DNA of 64,000 bases from Spongiactinospora rosea (GCF_003315795.1 NZ_QMEY01000034.1:1-64000), one strand, 5' to 3'. Positions 7,928 through 16,779 are shown, numbered from the stretch's first letter. A program made the numbers and translations. Notes: generated by a model from the letters alone, not told the origin.

Positions 7928-8866
7928 TCACTTGCGCAGCAGCGGCATGCCCACCACCGGCATGGCCCTGGCCGTCTCGCCGCGCCGGGCACCGAGCAGC
8001 CCGCCGAGGCCCGGCACCTGCCCCTCGTGCAGCGCGCTGGAGACATCCGGCCGCACGTTCTGCCTGGTCGGCCCGGTCGCCTCCAGGAGGGGCAGGACGG
8101 CCGGGCCAGGCTCCTCGGGGAGCGGGCGGTGCTGGTGGAGGGGGCGGCCGAGCATCAGTGAGACCAGCCGGACCCGGTCCAGCCCGGCGAGGCCGCCGGT
8201 GTGGACGACCTTGCCCTCGTGCAGCACGGTCACCGTGTCGCAGACCCGGTACAGCTCCTCCAGCCGGTGACTGACGTAGATGATCGACCGACCCTGGGCG
8301 CGCAGCCGGGCGACGGCCCGGAACAGCGTCTCCATCTCCCCCGGTTCGAGGGCCGAGGTGGGCTCGTCCATGATGACCACGCGGGCGTCCGCCCAGGCGG
8401 CCCTGGCCATCGCGACCAGTTGCCGGGTGCCCGGGGAGAGCGAGCCGAGCGGGCGGCGGACGTCCAGGGGCATGCCGTACGACCGGACGATCTGGTCGGC
8501 TTCGGCGTGCAGCCGGGCGAAATCGATCAGCCCGAACCGGCCGCGCGGCTCGCGCCCGAGGAACAGGTTGCGGGCCACGCTCATCAGCGGGACGAGGTTG
8601 CCCTCCTGGTGGACGGTGGCGATCCCGGCCCGCCTGGCCTCGGCCGGCGAGCCGAAGCGCACCCGCTCGCCGCCCACCCGCAACTCGCCGCGGTCCGGCC
8701 GGTAGACCCCGGAGAGCACCTTGACGAGCGTGGACTTGCCCGCGCCGCTGCCGCCCACCAGCGCGTGCACCTCGCCCGGACCGACCGCGAAGGAGACGTG
8801 ATCGAGGGCGCGTACACCCGAGAACGTCTTCAGCACCCCGTCGGCTTGGAGAACCGTACTGCTCAT
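7928..8866 (-). CDS. Truncated sugar ABC transporter ATPase (RbsA/MglA-type, first domain only)
   Basis: A 312-residue remnant of the duplicated sugar-import ATPases, which are normally about 500 residues. The first nucleotide-binding domain is complete: Walker A GGSGAGKST (residues 38-46), Q-loop VHQEGNLVP, signature-like LSPGTRQLVAMARA, Walker B VVIMDEPTSAL. The second domain starts near residue 255 and breaks off within its own degenerate Walker A (GGLLGARRGETARA), after which a short unrelated tail runs to the stop. No permease or binding protein is adjacent. The start ATG 8866 has AAGGAA at good spacing. It probably lost its function when the operon was deleted; residual ATPase activity cannot be excluded. 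Confidence 0.8.
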   Translation of the reverse strand: MSSTVLQADGVLKTFSGVRALDHVSFAVGPGEVHALVGGSGAGKSTLVKVLSGVYRPDRGELRVGGERVRFGSPAEARRAGIATVHQEGNLVPLMSVARNLFLGREPRGRFGLIDFARLHAEADQIVRSYGMPLDVRRPLGSLSPGTRQLVAMARAAWADARVVIMDEPTSALEPGEMETLFRAVARLRAQGRSIIYVSHRLEELYRVCDTVTVLHEGKVVHTGGLAGLDRVRLVSLMLGRPLHQHRPLPEEPGPAVLPLLEATGPTRQNVRPDVSSALHEGQVPGLGGLLGARRGETARAMPVVGMPLLRK

Positions 8867-8951
8867 CGCACTTTCCTTGCCTCGCTGGGATCGATGGTGA
8901 GCCGGGCGGAAAACGATCCCGTAACGAAAAGGCCATGATCTTGTCACGGCC

Positions 8952-8965
8952 GATCACATGTGATC
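8952..8965. promoter_or_regulatory. Perfect palindrome GATCACATGTGATC
   Basis: A 14-base perfect palindrome that overlaps the stop of the DeoR-family gene and lies 86 bases upstream of the truncated ATPase start. Position and symmetry suggest the operator of the lost sugar operon, perhaps bound by the adjacent DeoR-type regulator. It could also be chance. Confidence 0.4.
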
Positions 8966-9821
8966 AGGCGTGGGCCACATGCAGCCGTACGCCACGGCCG
9001 CTCAGCTCGTCCAGCACGTCACGAGGGGCGCCGTCGTCGGTGACCAGATGGTCGAACTGCTCGACGGCGATCGTCTGCACCATGGTGTCCACGCCGATCT
9101 TGGTGTGGTCGGCCAGCACCACGACCTCCTCCGCCGCCCCGGCCAGCGCCCGATCGACCCCGGCCACCTGCATGTTGGGGGTGGACAGGCCGCGCTCGGC
9201 GGTGAGGCCGTTGCCGGAGACGAACGCCCGGCGCACCCGCAGCCCGGCCAGGGAGTGCTCGGCGGCGCTGCCGACCAGGGCGTGGATGGAGCCGCGCAGC
9301 GTGCCGCCGGTGAGCACCACCTCGATGCGCGGCGAACCGGACAGCGCCTGGGCGACCAGCAGTGAGTTGGTGACCACGGCCAGCTCGGTATGCCGGGTGA
9401 GCCGCCGGGCGAACTCCTGGGTGGTGGTGCCGGGGCCGACCACGATGGCGTCGCCGTCTTCGACCAGGGAGGCGGCGAGGTCGGCGATGGCGGCCTTCTC
9501 CCCTGCGGCGACCTGCGCCTTTTGTGCATAGGTGGGCTCGCGGGACAGCTCACCCGGCAGCGTCGCGCCGCCGTGGTGGCGGTTGATCAGCCCTTCGGCC
9601 TCCAGCGCGCGCAGGTCGCGGCGGACGGTGACCTCCGAGGAGCGCACGGCCTGGGCCAGCTCGCGCAGCGACACCGCGCCGTTGACCCGCAGCAGCTCGA
9701 TGATGCGCTGACGGCGCTCCGCGGCGAACACCGGCCGGCGGCCGTCGCCCGGCGCCTGGGTCTCGCCCACGGTCTGCCCGCCCGTCGTTGGTCGGCTCGT
9801 CGTCCGGTCGGATCCGATCAT
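8964..9821 (-). CDS. DeoR/GlpR-family transcriptional regulator
   Basis: A 285-residue repressor. The winged helix sits at residues about 35-90 (RQRIIELLRVNGAVSLREL, RSSEVTVRRDLRALEAEGLI, HHGGAT), followed by the DeoR C-terminal sensor domain (DLAASLVEDGDAIVVGPGTT, VVTNSLLVAQALS, VVVLADHTKIGVD), a phosphosugar-binding fold related to ribose-5-phosphate isomerase. DeoR proteins are usually about 255 residues, so the true start may be an internal GTG at 9770 or 9731. It sits directly upstream, on the same strand, of the truncated sugar ATPase and was presumably its regulator. With the transporter broken it may be an orphan or act elsewhere. Confidence 0.88.
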   Translation of the reverse strand: MIGSDRTTSRPTTGGQTVGETQAPGDGRRPVFAAERRQRIIELLRVNGAVSLRELAQAVRSSEVTVRRDLRALEAEGLINRHHGGATLPGELSREPTYAQKAQVAAGEKAAIADLAASLVEDGDAIVVGPGTTTQEFARRLTRHTELAVVTNSLLVAQALSGSPRIEVVLTGGTLRGSIHALVGSAAEHSLAGLRVRRAFVSGNGLTAERGLSTPNMQVAGVDRALAGAAEEVVVLADHTKIGVDTMVQTIAVEQFDHLVTDDGAPRDVLDELSGRGVRLHVAHA

Positions 9822-9904
9822 AGTGGGCCCGGCCGCAGGTCGCGATCCATCCGGCGGGGCTCCCAGCGTCCCTTCAGGGATCGATTGAGCGATCGGATCA
9901 GAAC

Positions 9905-9920
9905 GAATCAGATCATTCAG
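9905..9920. promoter_or_regulatory. Candidate operator, identical 16-mer also at 26275
   Basis: GAATCAGATCATTCAG, an imperfect dyad (GAAT...ATTC), lies in the DeoR-gene promoter region and recurs exactly at 26275-26290 upstream of the trehalase. Such A+T-rich words are rare in this DNA. A nearby CTATGTTTTCCATAG (9921-9935) is a second short dyad. Confidence 0.4.
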
Positions 9921-9955
9921 CTATGTTTTCCATAGCCATACGCGATCGAAACTGT

Positions 9956-10987
9956 TCAGGCGGGATAGGCGTGGGTCTCGGTGGCCTTGACCCCGGCCCA
10001 GACCTCCTGGCCGGGCGACAGCCCGAGGTCGGCCACCGCGGCGGGGGTGATGTCCGCGCCCGCCGCGATCGGGCCGCCGAGGTGGACGCGGACGTTGTCG
10101 CCGTACCGTTCCATGCCCTCGATGCGGGCCCGCCACAGGTTGCGCGGGGTGCCGTCGGGGCGGGTGCGGTACAGCGCGACGGCCGACGGCGGGAACGCCA
10201 CGAACACCTGCCCCCGCAGGTGCTCGGCCACACTGAACTCCACGCCGTCCACCGTGACCCCGGCGCCGTCGGCCGTGCCGCGGTACAGGTTGAGCCCGAC
10301 CAGCCTGGCCACGTAGTCGGTGCGCGGACGCCTGGCGACCTGGCCGGGGGTGCCCTCCTGGGCGACCGCGCCGTCCTCGATCACCACCAGCCGGTCGGCG
10401 AGCACCATCGCCTCCAGCGGGTCATGGGTGACCAGCACGGTGGCCCCGTCGAAGTCGGCCAGGTGGCGGCGCAACTGGGAGCGCACCGAAAGCCGGGTGT
10501 GCGCGTCGAGCGCGGCCAGCGGCTCGTCCAGCAGCAGCAGCCGCGGGTGCACGGCGAGCGCGCGGGCCAGCGCGACCCGCTGGGCCTGCCCCCCGGAGAG
10601 CTGCCTGGGCCGGGCGGCGGCGTGTTCGGTCAGGCCGACCCGCTCCAGCCACTCGCTCGCCGTACGCCGGGCCGCGACCTTGGCCGCCCCCTGGCAGCGC
10701 GGGCCGAAGGCGACGTTGTCGAGCGCGGAAAGGTGCGGGAACAGCAGGTAGTCCTGGAACACCACGCCGATCGGGCGCTCCTCGACCGGCATCGTGTGCA
10801 GCGGCCTGCCGTCCAGGTAGATGCGGCCGTCGGTGAGCGGGGTGAGCCCGGCCATGGCGCGCAGCGCGGTGGTCTTGCCCGCGCCGTTGGGGCCGAGCAG
10901 CGCGAGTACCTGGCCCGCGGCGACGGTCAGTTCGATGTCGAGCCGGAAGCGCGGGCGCTCGACGATCAGGCGCGCGTGCAGCGTCAC
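9956..10987 (-). CDS. modC: Molybdate ABC transporter ATP-binding protein
   Basis: A 343-residue ATPase that powers the adjacent ModB permease. Walker A GPNGAGKTT is near residue 32, Q-loop VVFQDYLLFPHL near 75, signature LSGGQAQRVALARAL near 130, Walker B LLLLDEPLAALD near 150, and a C-terminal TOBE/molybdopterin-binding-like region spans about 270-343. The start is GTG 10987, which overlaps the modB stop as GTGA, so the two are translationally coupled. An upstream ATG at 11002 is in frame but would overlap modB further. The LSGGQ-proximal and TOBE features match ModC rather than the similar sulfate or spermidine ATPases, though the substrate is inferred. Confidence 0.88.
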   Translation of the reverse strand: MTLHARLIVERPRFRLDIELTVAAGQVLALLGPNGAGKTTALRAMAGLTPLTDGRIYLDGRPLHTMPVEERPIGVVFQDYLLFPHLSALDNVAFGPRCQGAAKVAARRTASEWLERVGLTEHAAARPRQLSGGQAQRVALARALAVHPRLLLLDEPLAALDAHTRLSVRSQLRRHLADFDGATVLVTHDPLEAMVLADRLVVIEDGAVAQEGTPGQVARRPRTDYVARLVGLNLYRGTADGAGVTVDGVEFSVAEHLRGQVFVAFPPSAVALYRTRPDGTPRNLWRARIEGMERYGDNVRVHLGGPIAAGADITPAAVADLGLSPGQEVWAGVKATETHAYPA

Positions 10988-11805
10988 GGGGCCGCCACCC
11001 ATCGGTCGCGCAGCCCCGCGAGGATCGCGACCGAGACCACGAGCAGGATCAGGCTGAGCACGATGGCCGACTCCGGGTCGGTCTCCATCGCGAGGTAGAC
11101 GGCGAGCGGCATGGTACGTGTGACCCCCGGGAAGTTTCCTGCGAAGGTGATGGTCGCCCCGAACTCCCCCAGCGCGCGGGCCCAGCACAGTACGCCGCCC
11201 GCCACGATGCCGGGCAGCACCAGCGGGACGGTGACCCTGCGGAAGATCGTCCAGCGTGACGCGCCGAGCGTCGCGGCGGCCTCCTCGAACCGGTCGTCGG
11301 CCCCGCGCAGCGCCCCCTCCACGCTGATCACCAGGAACGGCATCGCCACGAACGCCTCGGCGACGACCACGGCCGCCGTGGTGAACGGCAGCGAGATCCC
11401 GAACGTCTCGGCGAGCCACTGCCCGGCCAGCCCCCGGCGGCCGAGCGCCAGCAGCAGTGCGACCCCGCCCACGACCGGCGGCAGCACCAGCGGGATGGTG
11501 ACCAGCGCCCGCACCAGCCGCTTGCCGGGGAACGCGACCCGCGCCAGCAGCCAGGCCAACGGCACGCCGAGCAGCAGGCACAGCACGGTGGCGACGGTCG
11601 CGGTGAGCAGCGAGAGACGCAGCGCCTCAAGCACCTCGGGCTGGGCCAACCGGCGCGGCATCGTGGACCAGGGCGCGCGGGCCAGCAGACCGGCCAGCGG
11701 CAGCACCAGGAAGCCCAGCCCGAGCAGCGCGGGAACGACGAGCATCCATGGCGATCGGCTGCGTGGACGGCTCGCGCGAACGGAGGGGGCCTTGCTGTTC
11801 ACCAC
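10984..11805 (-). CDS. modB: Molybdate ABC transporter permease
   Basis: A 273-residue membrane protein with five or six transmembrane segments after a basic N-terminus (MVNSKAPSVRASRPRSRSPW). The inner-membrane coupling EAA loop is clear (EEAAATLGASRWTIFRRV), followed by LVLPGIVAG and the ModB/CysTW-type FGATITFAGNFPG. It forms the channel for oxyanion import with ModC, whose start overlaps its stop by four bases. No periplasmic ModA is encoded next to it, which is unusual because modA normally precedes modB. Either modA lies elsewhere or the locus was rearranged. Confidence 0.88.
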   Translation of the reverse strand: MVNSKAPSVRASRPRSRSPWMLVVPALLGLGFLVLPLAGLLARAPWSTMPRRLAQPEVLEALRLSLLTATVATVLCLLLGVPLAWLLARVAFPGKRLVRALVTIPLVLPPVVGGVALLLALGRRGLAGQWLAETFGISLPFTTAAVVVAEAFVAMPFLVISVEGALRGADDRFEEAAATLGASRWTIFRRVTVPLVLPGIVAGGVLCWARALGEFGATITFAGNFPGVTRTMPLAVYLAMETDPESAIVLSLILLVVSVAILAGLRDRWVAAP

Positions 11806-11933
11806 CTCACCATACTCTCGCGCGTGCGGGGCACATCCCCCGATACCCCTCGCAGAAGCATGGCAAACTTCGGCATGTCCTGAGTTTTCGCGACATATCG
11901 GAGATGGCGGCGGGCCTGCTCGGCGTGAGGGAA

Positions 11934-11955
11934 AGGCCGGTCGTGGGACCGGCCT
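11934..11955 (-). terminator. Strong hairpin between small membrane protein gene and modB
   Basis: AGGCCGGTC (11934-11942) and GACCGGCCT (11947-11955) form a perfect 9-bp stem with a GTGG loop, three bases after the minus-strand stop at 11959. It probably ends the upstream transcript and insulates modBC. The symmetrical A/T edges would also work on the plus strand. Confidence 0.65.
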
Positions 11956-11958
11956 CCC

Positions 11959-12210
11959 CTACTCGCGCAGCGCCCTGACCACCACGACAGCCAGGCGGAT
12001 CGCCGAGACCAGGCCGCCCCAGCCGAACACGATCAGCCACATGCCCAGCGCCTCCGGGTCCCGCACGCCGAGCACGGCGATGAGGATCACCGTCACGACG
12101 AAATGGGCTACCACGATGCCGTTGGTGATCCGGGTGTCACGGACCTGAAGTGCGGCGAGAAGCGTCCACACGACGGCGATGCCGATCAGCGCGAGCATGG
12201 CGATGAACAC
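11959..12210 (-). CDS. Small membrane protein
   Basis: About 83 residues from GTG 12210 (AGGA lies nine bases upstream), with three hydrophobic segments: VFIAMLALIGIAVVWTLLAA, IVVAHFVVTVILIAVLG and WLIVFGWGGLVSAIRLAVVVV. The reading frame stays open upstream, but that part overlaps the 3' end of the large secreted-protein gene in another frame, so the shorter start is preferred. It starts 15 bases after that gene's stop and is probably its co-transcribed neighbour. The function is unknown and no family is recognised. Confidence 0.55.
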   Translation of the reverse strand: MFIAMLALIGIAVVWTLLAALQVRDTRITNGIVVAHFVVTVILIAVLGVRDPEALGMWLIVFGWGGLVSAIRLAVVVVRALRE

Positions 12211-12224
12211 GAGGGCGGGTCCTG

Positions 12225-15200
12225 TCAGGGGCTGCTGTAGGCCGGATCGGGCTGGAGGGAATTGTCGAGGCAGAACCTCGCCGCGGACGGATTCACCCCG
12301 GCATCCGAAGGCACGGAAATGTCCCACGGATTGCCGCTCTGACCCGTCGCGGGGCCGCACGGCCCATAGGGATTCTCCCACAATGGCCAGGTCTGATTAG
12401 GGTCGGGGATCCTGCTGAACCGGTCGAACCTGCCTTTCACGACAGGGGCGGCGCTGTTGCTCTGCCCGCCATTCAGGTCCATTGCCTGCCCATTGTGGTA
12501 AAGGTACTGGTCCGGCATGTGACTTGAGCGCAGCAGTGGCCGGTCGCCGTTCTTGCGCACGCTGCCGTCGGTGCACACCCGGAGATTGAGTTCCTGCCAG
12601 ATCGGCGGTCCCTGGCCGAATATCGACCCGAGGCCGGGAATGATCCCCTTGTTGAAGAAGGCGTTGTAAATCTCCCCGGCGACCTTGGCGACCTCCGGAG
12701 GCACCCTCGTGTCCCCCTCGACGCGGGCCTTCCAGTCCGCCGCCTTCTCCCAGGGCTTCCCGTCGTCCGCGCCGAGCATCGGGCGGTAGCCGATCGAGCC
12801 GCCGGAGGTGTACAGGGCGGCGACGCAGGTGCCGCCGGTGCCGGTCGGGTTGCCCGCCGCGTCCACGGCGACGGGGGCCTTGCCCGCGTAGGCGTACGCC
12901 CGGCCGGGCAGGATGCCGGTCAGGTGCGGCCTCGCGGTGCGCCGCACGCCGTCGTGGCTGTTGAGGTCAGCGGTGCTGTAGGTGAGGTCGGGCGGGGCTA
13001 TGCCGTAGTCGGCCTGGAGGGCCGCGAAGGTGTCCTTGACGAAGCGCGGCAGGTGCGTGTCGCCGGTGCGGTTGGCGTACTCGCCGTGTTCGCTCCCGGC
13101 GACGATCGTGCCGTCCGCCGCCTTGACGAACGAGATGGACACCTTGGAGCGGATCTTGTAGGTCCCGTCATTCGTGTCGTACCACGGGGGTTTGGCCGGG
13201 CTCGTCGGGCGATCGGTGTAGGGGTTGGCGAACCCGATCCAGGTGGCGATGCTCTTGCCGTCGGGGTGGTCGACGGGGTCGGTGCCCGCGGCCACCACGT
13301 CTGTGTGCCATCGGCCCATGGCGGCCTTGATCCCGGGCATGGTGCACAACATCGTCGGCCCGCCCGAGCAGTCCGGCAGCGACGTCACCGCGCTCGAGGT
13401 CTCGATCCCCCAGTCGTACAGGGCCTGCCTGCTCCGCAGCGGGGTCGGGAAGTCGGACGCGGGCGGCGCGCTGTCCACGTCCTGATCCTCGTCGAACAGC
13501 GCGACGGCCTCCACGGTGTGCTCGGCGAAAGTGCCGCTGACGGGCTGGACCGCGACGACGTCCCAGACGATCGACTCCTTGCCGTCGCCGGAGGAGTCGA
13601 GCGTGCTGAGCCGGATCACCGGCGGCCCGGCGAACTGGAAGGCGCCGATGGAGACCCACCGGTTGGTCCTGCCGTCACCGCGTTGCGAAATCGTCCGGGT
13701 GCGTAATCCCTGGGCGGTCTGGACCTCGTATTTCGCGTGTTTCGTGTAGCCGAGTTTCGCGGGCAGGTGGACCCAGACATTGGCCGGTCCGTTCACCGAA
13801 CGGTTCAGGGTCCAGGTACCGGAGACCTTGAAGACCTCGCCGTTGTGGTCGGGCGAACGGGTGAATCCGTACCAGTAGTGGCCACCGAATCCATTGCCGA
13901 TCTGCCCGAAGTCGGCCTTCGCCGGAACCCTGCCCTGCGCGTCGCGGCCGAACTCGAATCCGAGGCTCCCCGAGTTGGCCCATCCGCTGTTGTCGCAGCC
14001 GCCCCTGATCGCGGGAACGGTGGAGGGCACATCGTCGATGATGTACGCGCCGGAAGGCAGTCCCGGGGTACGGCACGGCGTCCAATGATCGGTCGGGTCG
14101 GCCCTTTCCGTATAGGCCCACTCCGGATCCGAATAGCGAATGGTCCCTTCGTTTCCACAGGTGGTGTCGCAGTTCACCTTCCACAGCTTGGGCAGGTGCC
14201 ACCAGCATTTGAAGTCGGCCCGCCGGCAGGTGCCGGGCGTACTGGCCCCGGGTACGCTCGCGCCCGGCTGGCAGTCGTTGTGGTCGGTGCCCGAGGCGCG
14301 GCAGAACGCGTTGATGTCCACCGCGAACGACGTGCCGGCGTTGACAGTCGGGACGATCTGCGAGCGGTCGGTCACCGTGTTCCACCACGCGTAGTTGTAT
14401 CCGGCCTGGTCGAGCCATTTCTGCTGGGCGGCGTCGTAGTAGGACTTGACGATCGGCCAGGCGGCCCAGCCCAGGACCTTCTCCTGGTAGGGCCAGTCCT
14501 GCGGGTGGGCGGCGTCGGAATAGGTGTTGTTGTCCAGGAACGGGTGGCGGTCCGGGCGGTAGGCGGGGTTGGCCGGGTTGTTGGCCCAGCCGACGCCCCA
14601 CGCGCCGCCGTTCGCCGGGGCCTCGGCCTTGGGGTGCCAGCCGGAGTTGTACGCCCAGAGGGCGAAGTACCAGTTCTCGATCTTGGCGGGGTTTCCGGTG
14701 TTGGCCTTGACCGCACCGCCGGTGTCGTCCCAGATCTGGTTCCACTTCTGGGTGAGGGTGCGCAGCCCGGCCGCGATGTTGGTGGCGTAGTCGAGCGCCA
14801 CCGCGCGCTGCTTGTCCGGCGGCCAGGCGGTCTCGCCCGGCCGTTCCGAACCGGCCTTGCGCATGCCGTCGGTCTGCTGGCTGATCCCGTAGCCGCAGTC
14901 GGCCTTGGTGAAATCGATGTCCCAGTCGTTGCCGGGGTCGTTGTCATAGAGGTCGAGGCCGTAGTAGTTGCCGACGAGCGGGTTGCCCGGCTCGCCCTCG
15001 GCGGCGTTGCGCTGGGCCTGCCAGAGGTTGGACTCCTGCGCCAGCACGCCCAGCATGATCGTGGAGGGCACCCGGCCGCCGCCGCGCAGGTCCTCGATGG
15101 GGAACATCGCCGCGGGCGACCAGCTCGGCAGCCCGGATCCCTTCCAGTTGGCGGGGCGGGCGAGCGTCAGGCGGTTCTTGAACACGAGCTGGTTCACCGC

Positions 15201-16517
15201 CCATTCCACCTGCCGCCAGTGCGGCTGGTACACCTGGACGGTGGGATCGTTGCGCGGCACGGCGCAGGTGTGGCCCGCGTCCACCGTTCCCTCGGCGGCA
15301 AGCCGGGGGTTGATGCGCGTGCCGGTGCTCGCCTGCGGCGCGGCGCTCACGTCCGGCTGCACGGTGAACCCGACCTCGGCCCGGGTGGCGGTCACCTGGG
15401 CGGCGATGCGGACCGGCTCGGGCTCCGTCTTCCCTATGCCGGTGCCGGAGATGCCGGTGTCCTTGAGAGCGGCCGCGTCGGCTCGTACGTCCGGCGCGGC
15501 TGACGTGACCGCCAGGCCGCCCTCCGACGACACCTCGCTACGGGCGGGCGCGGAGGCCAGATGGGTGACACTGGCGGGCAGGTCGCGCACCCGCTCGGCG
15601 TCCCCGAGCAGGAACAGCCGCCCGCGCGTCCCCGTCTCGACCGACAACCGGCCGAGCCGCCCGGTGGCCAGCAGCCGGGCCGAGCCCGCACGATGGTAGC
15701 GGACCTCGACCCGTTCGCCCGCGCGCTCGGCGAACACCACGCCGCCATCGTCGTCCGCGCGCAGGTCGAACGGCACCGAACCGGTCGTGACCAGCGTGCG
15801 CACCCCGGAGCCGGACACCTCGACCAGCCGGCCGCCCGCCGCCGCCACCACGCGGTCGCGCACCGGGATCGCGGAGGTGACCTGGCCGGGCGCCTGGATA
15901 CGGGTCGTCACCTTCCGCTCGGCGGCGTTCAGGACCAGCAGGCGGGTGGAGTCATGCCGCTCCACCGCGCCCTGGGTGAGCACGACCCGCTCGCCCGCTC
16001 CGCAGCCGGGGTTGAAGTACGACAGCGACACCTGGTCCCGTAACTTCGTCACCTCACCGGACCGCAGATCGACCACGGCCGCGAACCCGCCACGGTTGAA
16101 CAGCTCTTCCCTGTTGGTGAAATGCCGCGGCGCGTAAACGGCCACCGCGCTGTTCCCCGAGCCGGTCAGGCAGGCGTTTCCGATCCACTGGTCGGTGTCC
16201 AGGCCGGGTTCGCGGAGGGTGGCGAGCGTACGCCACTGATAGCCGGTGGCGGCCTCGGCGGTCAGGAGGTGGAACCCGGTCGAGTCTCCGGCGGTCGCCA
16301 GTGCCACGTCCTTCGACTCGCGCCATTTCGCGGGCAGCACCCGATCCCGTTTCGCCGGTTCGATCGCCGACCGTCCGGCGGGGTCCGCCGGGGGCGGCGG
16401 GGGTTTTCCGGCCGTTCCGGCCGTTCCTGGCGGGCCGGTGGCCGCGGCGCCCGACGCGGGCGGTGCGCCCGCGCACACCAGTAAGAGCACGACGAACGGC
16501 GCAAGAAAGCGTCTCAT
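12225..16517 (-). CDS. Large secreted protein with lytic-transglycosylase-like and golvesin-like domains
   Basis: A 1430-residue exported protein. A signal peptide (MRRFLAPFVVLLLVCAG) is followed by a Pro-rich stretch, a beta-propeller-like region (about 60-350; ATAGDSTGFHLL, TRLLVLNAAERKV), a lysozyme/SLT-like helical region (about 430-650; GVLAQESNLWQAQ, CGYGISQQTDGM, WYFALWAYNSGWH), then a beta-sandwich resembling the golvesin C-terminal domain (about 880-1000; GTWTLNRSVNGPANVWVHLP, VSIGAFQFAGPP). The last 400 residues are unassigned (GLGSIFGQGPPIWQ, ARFCLDNSLQPD). Many cysteines suggest disulfides. It is probably a peptidoglycan-active or surface protein of hyphae. GAGG sits seven bases before the ATG. 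The catalytic Glu in AQESN is conserved. Confidence 0.8.
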   Translation of the reverse strand: MRRFLAPFVVLLLVCAGAPPASGAAATGPPGTAGTAGKPPPPPADPAGRSAIEPAKRDRVLPAKWRESKDVALATAGDSTGFHLLTAEAATGYQWRTLATLREPGLDTDQWIGNACLTGSGNSAVAVYAPRHFTNREELFNRGGFAAVVDLRSGEVTKLRDQVSLSYFNPGCGAGERVVLTQGAVERHDSTRLLVLNAAERKVTTRIQAPGQVTSAIPVRDRVVAAAGGRLVEVSGSGVRTLVTTGSVPFDLRADDDGGVVFAERAGERVEVRYHRAGSARLLATGRLGRLSVETGTRGRLFLLGDAERVRDLPASVTHLASAPARSEVSSEGGLAVTSAAPDVRADAAALKDTGISGTGIGKTEPEPVRIAAQVTATRAEVGFTVQPDVSAAPQASTGTRINPRLAAEGTVDAGHTCAVPRNDPTVQVYQPHWRQVEWAVNQLVFKNRLTLARPANWKGSGLPSWSPAAMFPIEDLRGGGRVPSTIMLGVLAQESNLWQAQRNAAEGEPGNPLVGNYYGLDLYDNDPGNDWDIDFTKADCGYGISQQTDGMRKAGSERPGETAWPPDKQRAVALDYATNIAAGLRTLTQKWNQIWDDTGGAVKANTGNPAKIENWYFALWAYNSGWHPKAEAPANGGAWGVGWANNPANPAYRPDRHPFLDNNTYSDAAHPQDWPYQEKVLGWAAWPIVKSYYDAAQQKWLDQAGYNYAWWNTVTDRSQIVPTVNAGTSFAVDINAFCRASGTDHNDCQPGASVPGASTPGTCRRADFKCWWHLPKLWKVNCDTTCGNEGTIRYSDPEWAYTERADPTDHWTPCRTPGLPSGAYIIDDVPSTVPAIRGGCDNSGWANSGSLGFEFGRDAQGRVPAKADFGQIGNGFGGHYWYGFTRSPDHNGEVFKVSGTWTLNRSVNGPANVWVHLPAKLGYTKHAKYEVQTAQGLRTRTISQRGDGRTNRWVSIGAFQFAGPPVIRLSTLDSSGDGKESIVWDVVAVQPVSGTFAEHTVEAVALFDEDQDVDSAPPASDFPTPLRSRQALYDWGIETSSAVTSLPDCSGGPTMLCTMPGIKAAMGRWHTDVVAAGTDPVDHPDGKSIATWIGFANPYTDRPTSPAKPPWYDTNDGTYKIRSKVSISFVKAADGTIVAGSEHGEYANRTGDTHLPRFVKDTFAALQADYGIAPPDLTYSTADLNSHDGVRRTARPHLTGILPGRAYAYAGKAPVAVDAAGNPTGTGGTCVAALYTSGGSIGYRPMLGADDGKPWEKAADWKARVEGDTRVPPEVAKVAGEIYNAFFNKGIIPGLGSIFGQGPPIWQELNLRVCTDGSVRKNGDRPLLRSSHMPDQYLYHNGQAMDLNGGQSNSAAPVVKGRFDRFSRIPDPNQTWPLWENPYGPCGPATGQSGNPWDISVPSDAGVNPSAARFCLDNSLQPDPAYSSP

Positions 16518-16664
16518 TTCATCCTCGATTCAGAACCAGGTTCGTTACATTGAGGAGAGCGAGAGGTCGGCGGCAAAAGCGGAGGCGTTTTCCCCGTACG
16601 CCTGGGCGTTTTTCGGCGGACTGATCATTTATCAGAAAGCCGATCCTGTCCACCCTGCTTTCAC

Positions 16665-16680
16665 AGTGATCTGGATCACA
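16665..16680 (-). promoter_or_regulatory. CRP-like palindrome
   Basis: Read on the minus strand the site is TGTGATCCAGATCACT, very close to the classical cAMP-receptor-protein consensus TGTGATCTAGATCACA (14 of 16 positions). The core GTGATC-TG-GATCAC is a perfect dyad. It lies 148 bases upstream of the large secreted-protein start and about 160 upstream of the divergent lectin-like gene. Control by a Crp-type regulator of one or both is plausible. Confidence 0.45.
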
Positions 16681-16779
16681 TCGAGCGAGATGAGCGGGAT
16701 TACGGACGCCCGTTGACCGCCATCGGGCACGACTTCAACGTCCGGGCAGGCCCATGAAATAACGAATTAGCCCCCAACC

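Noticed and set aside
11003..11581. Upstream extension of the modC reading frame
   Set aside because: It lies entirely within modB in another frame and has no transporter similarity; GTG 10987 overlapping the modB stop is the natural start.
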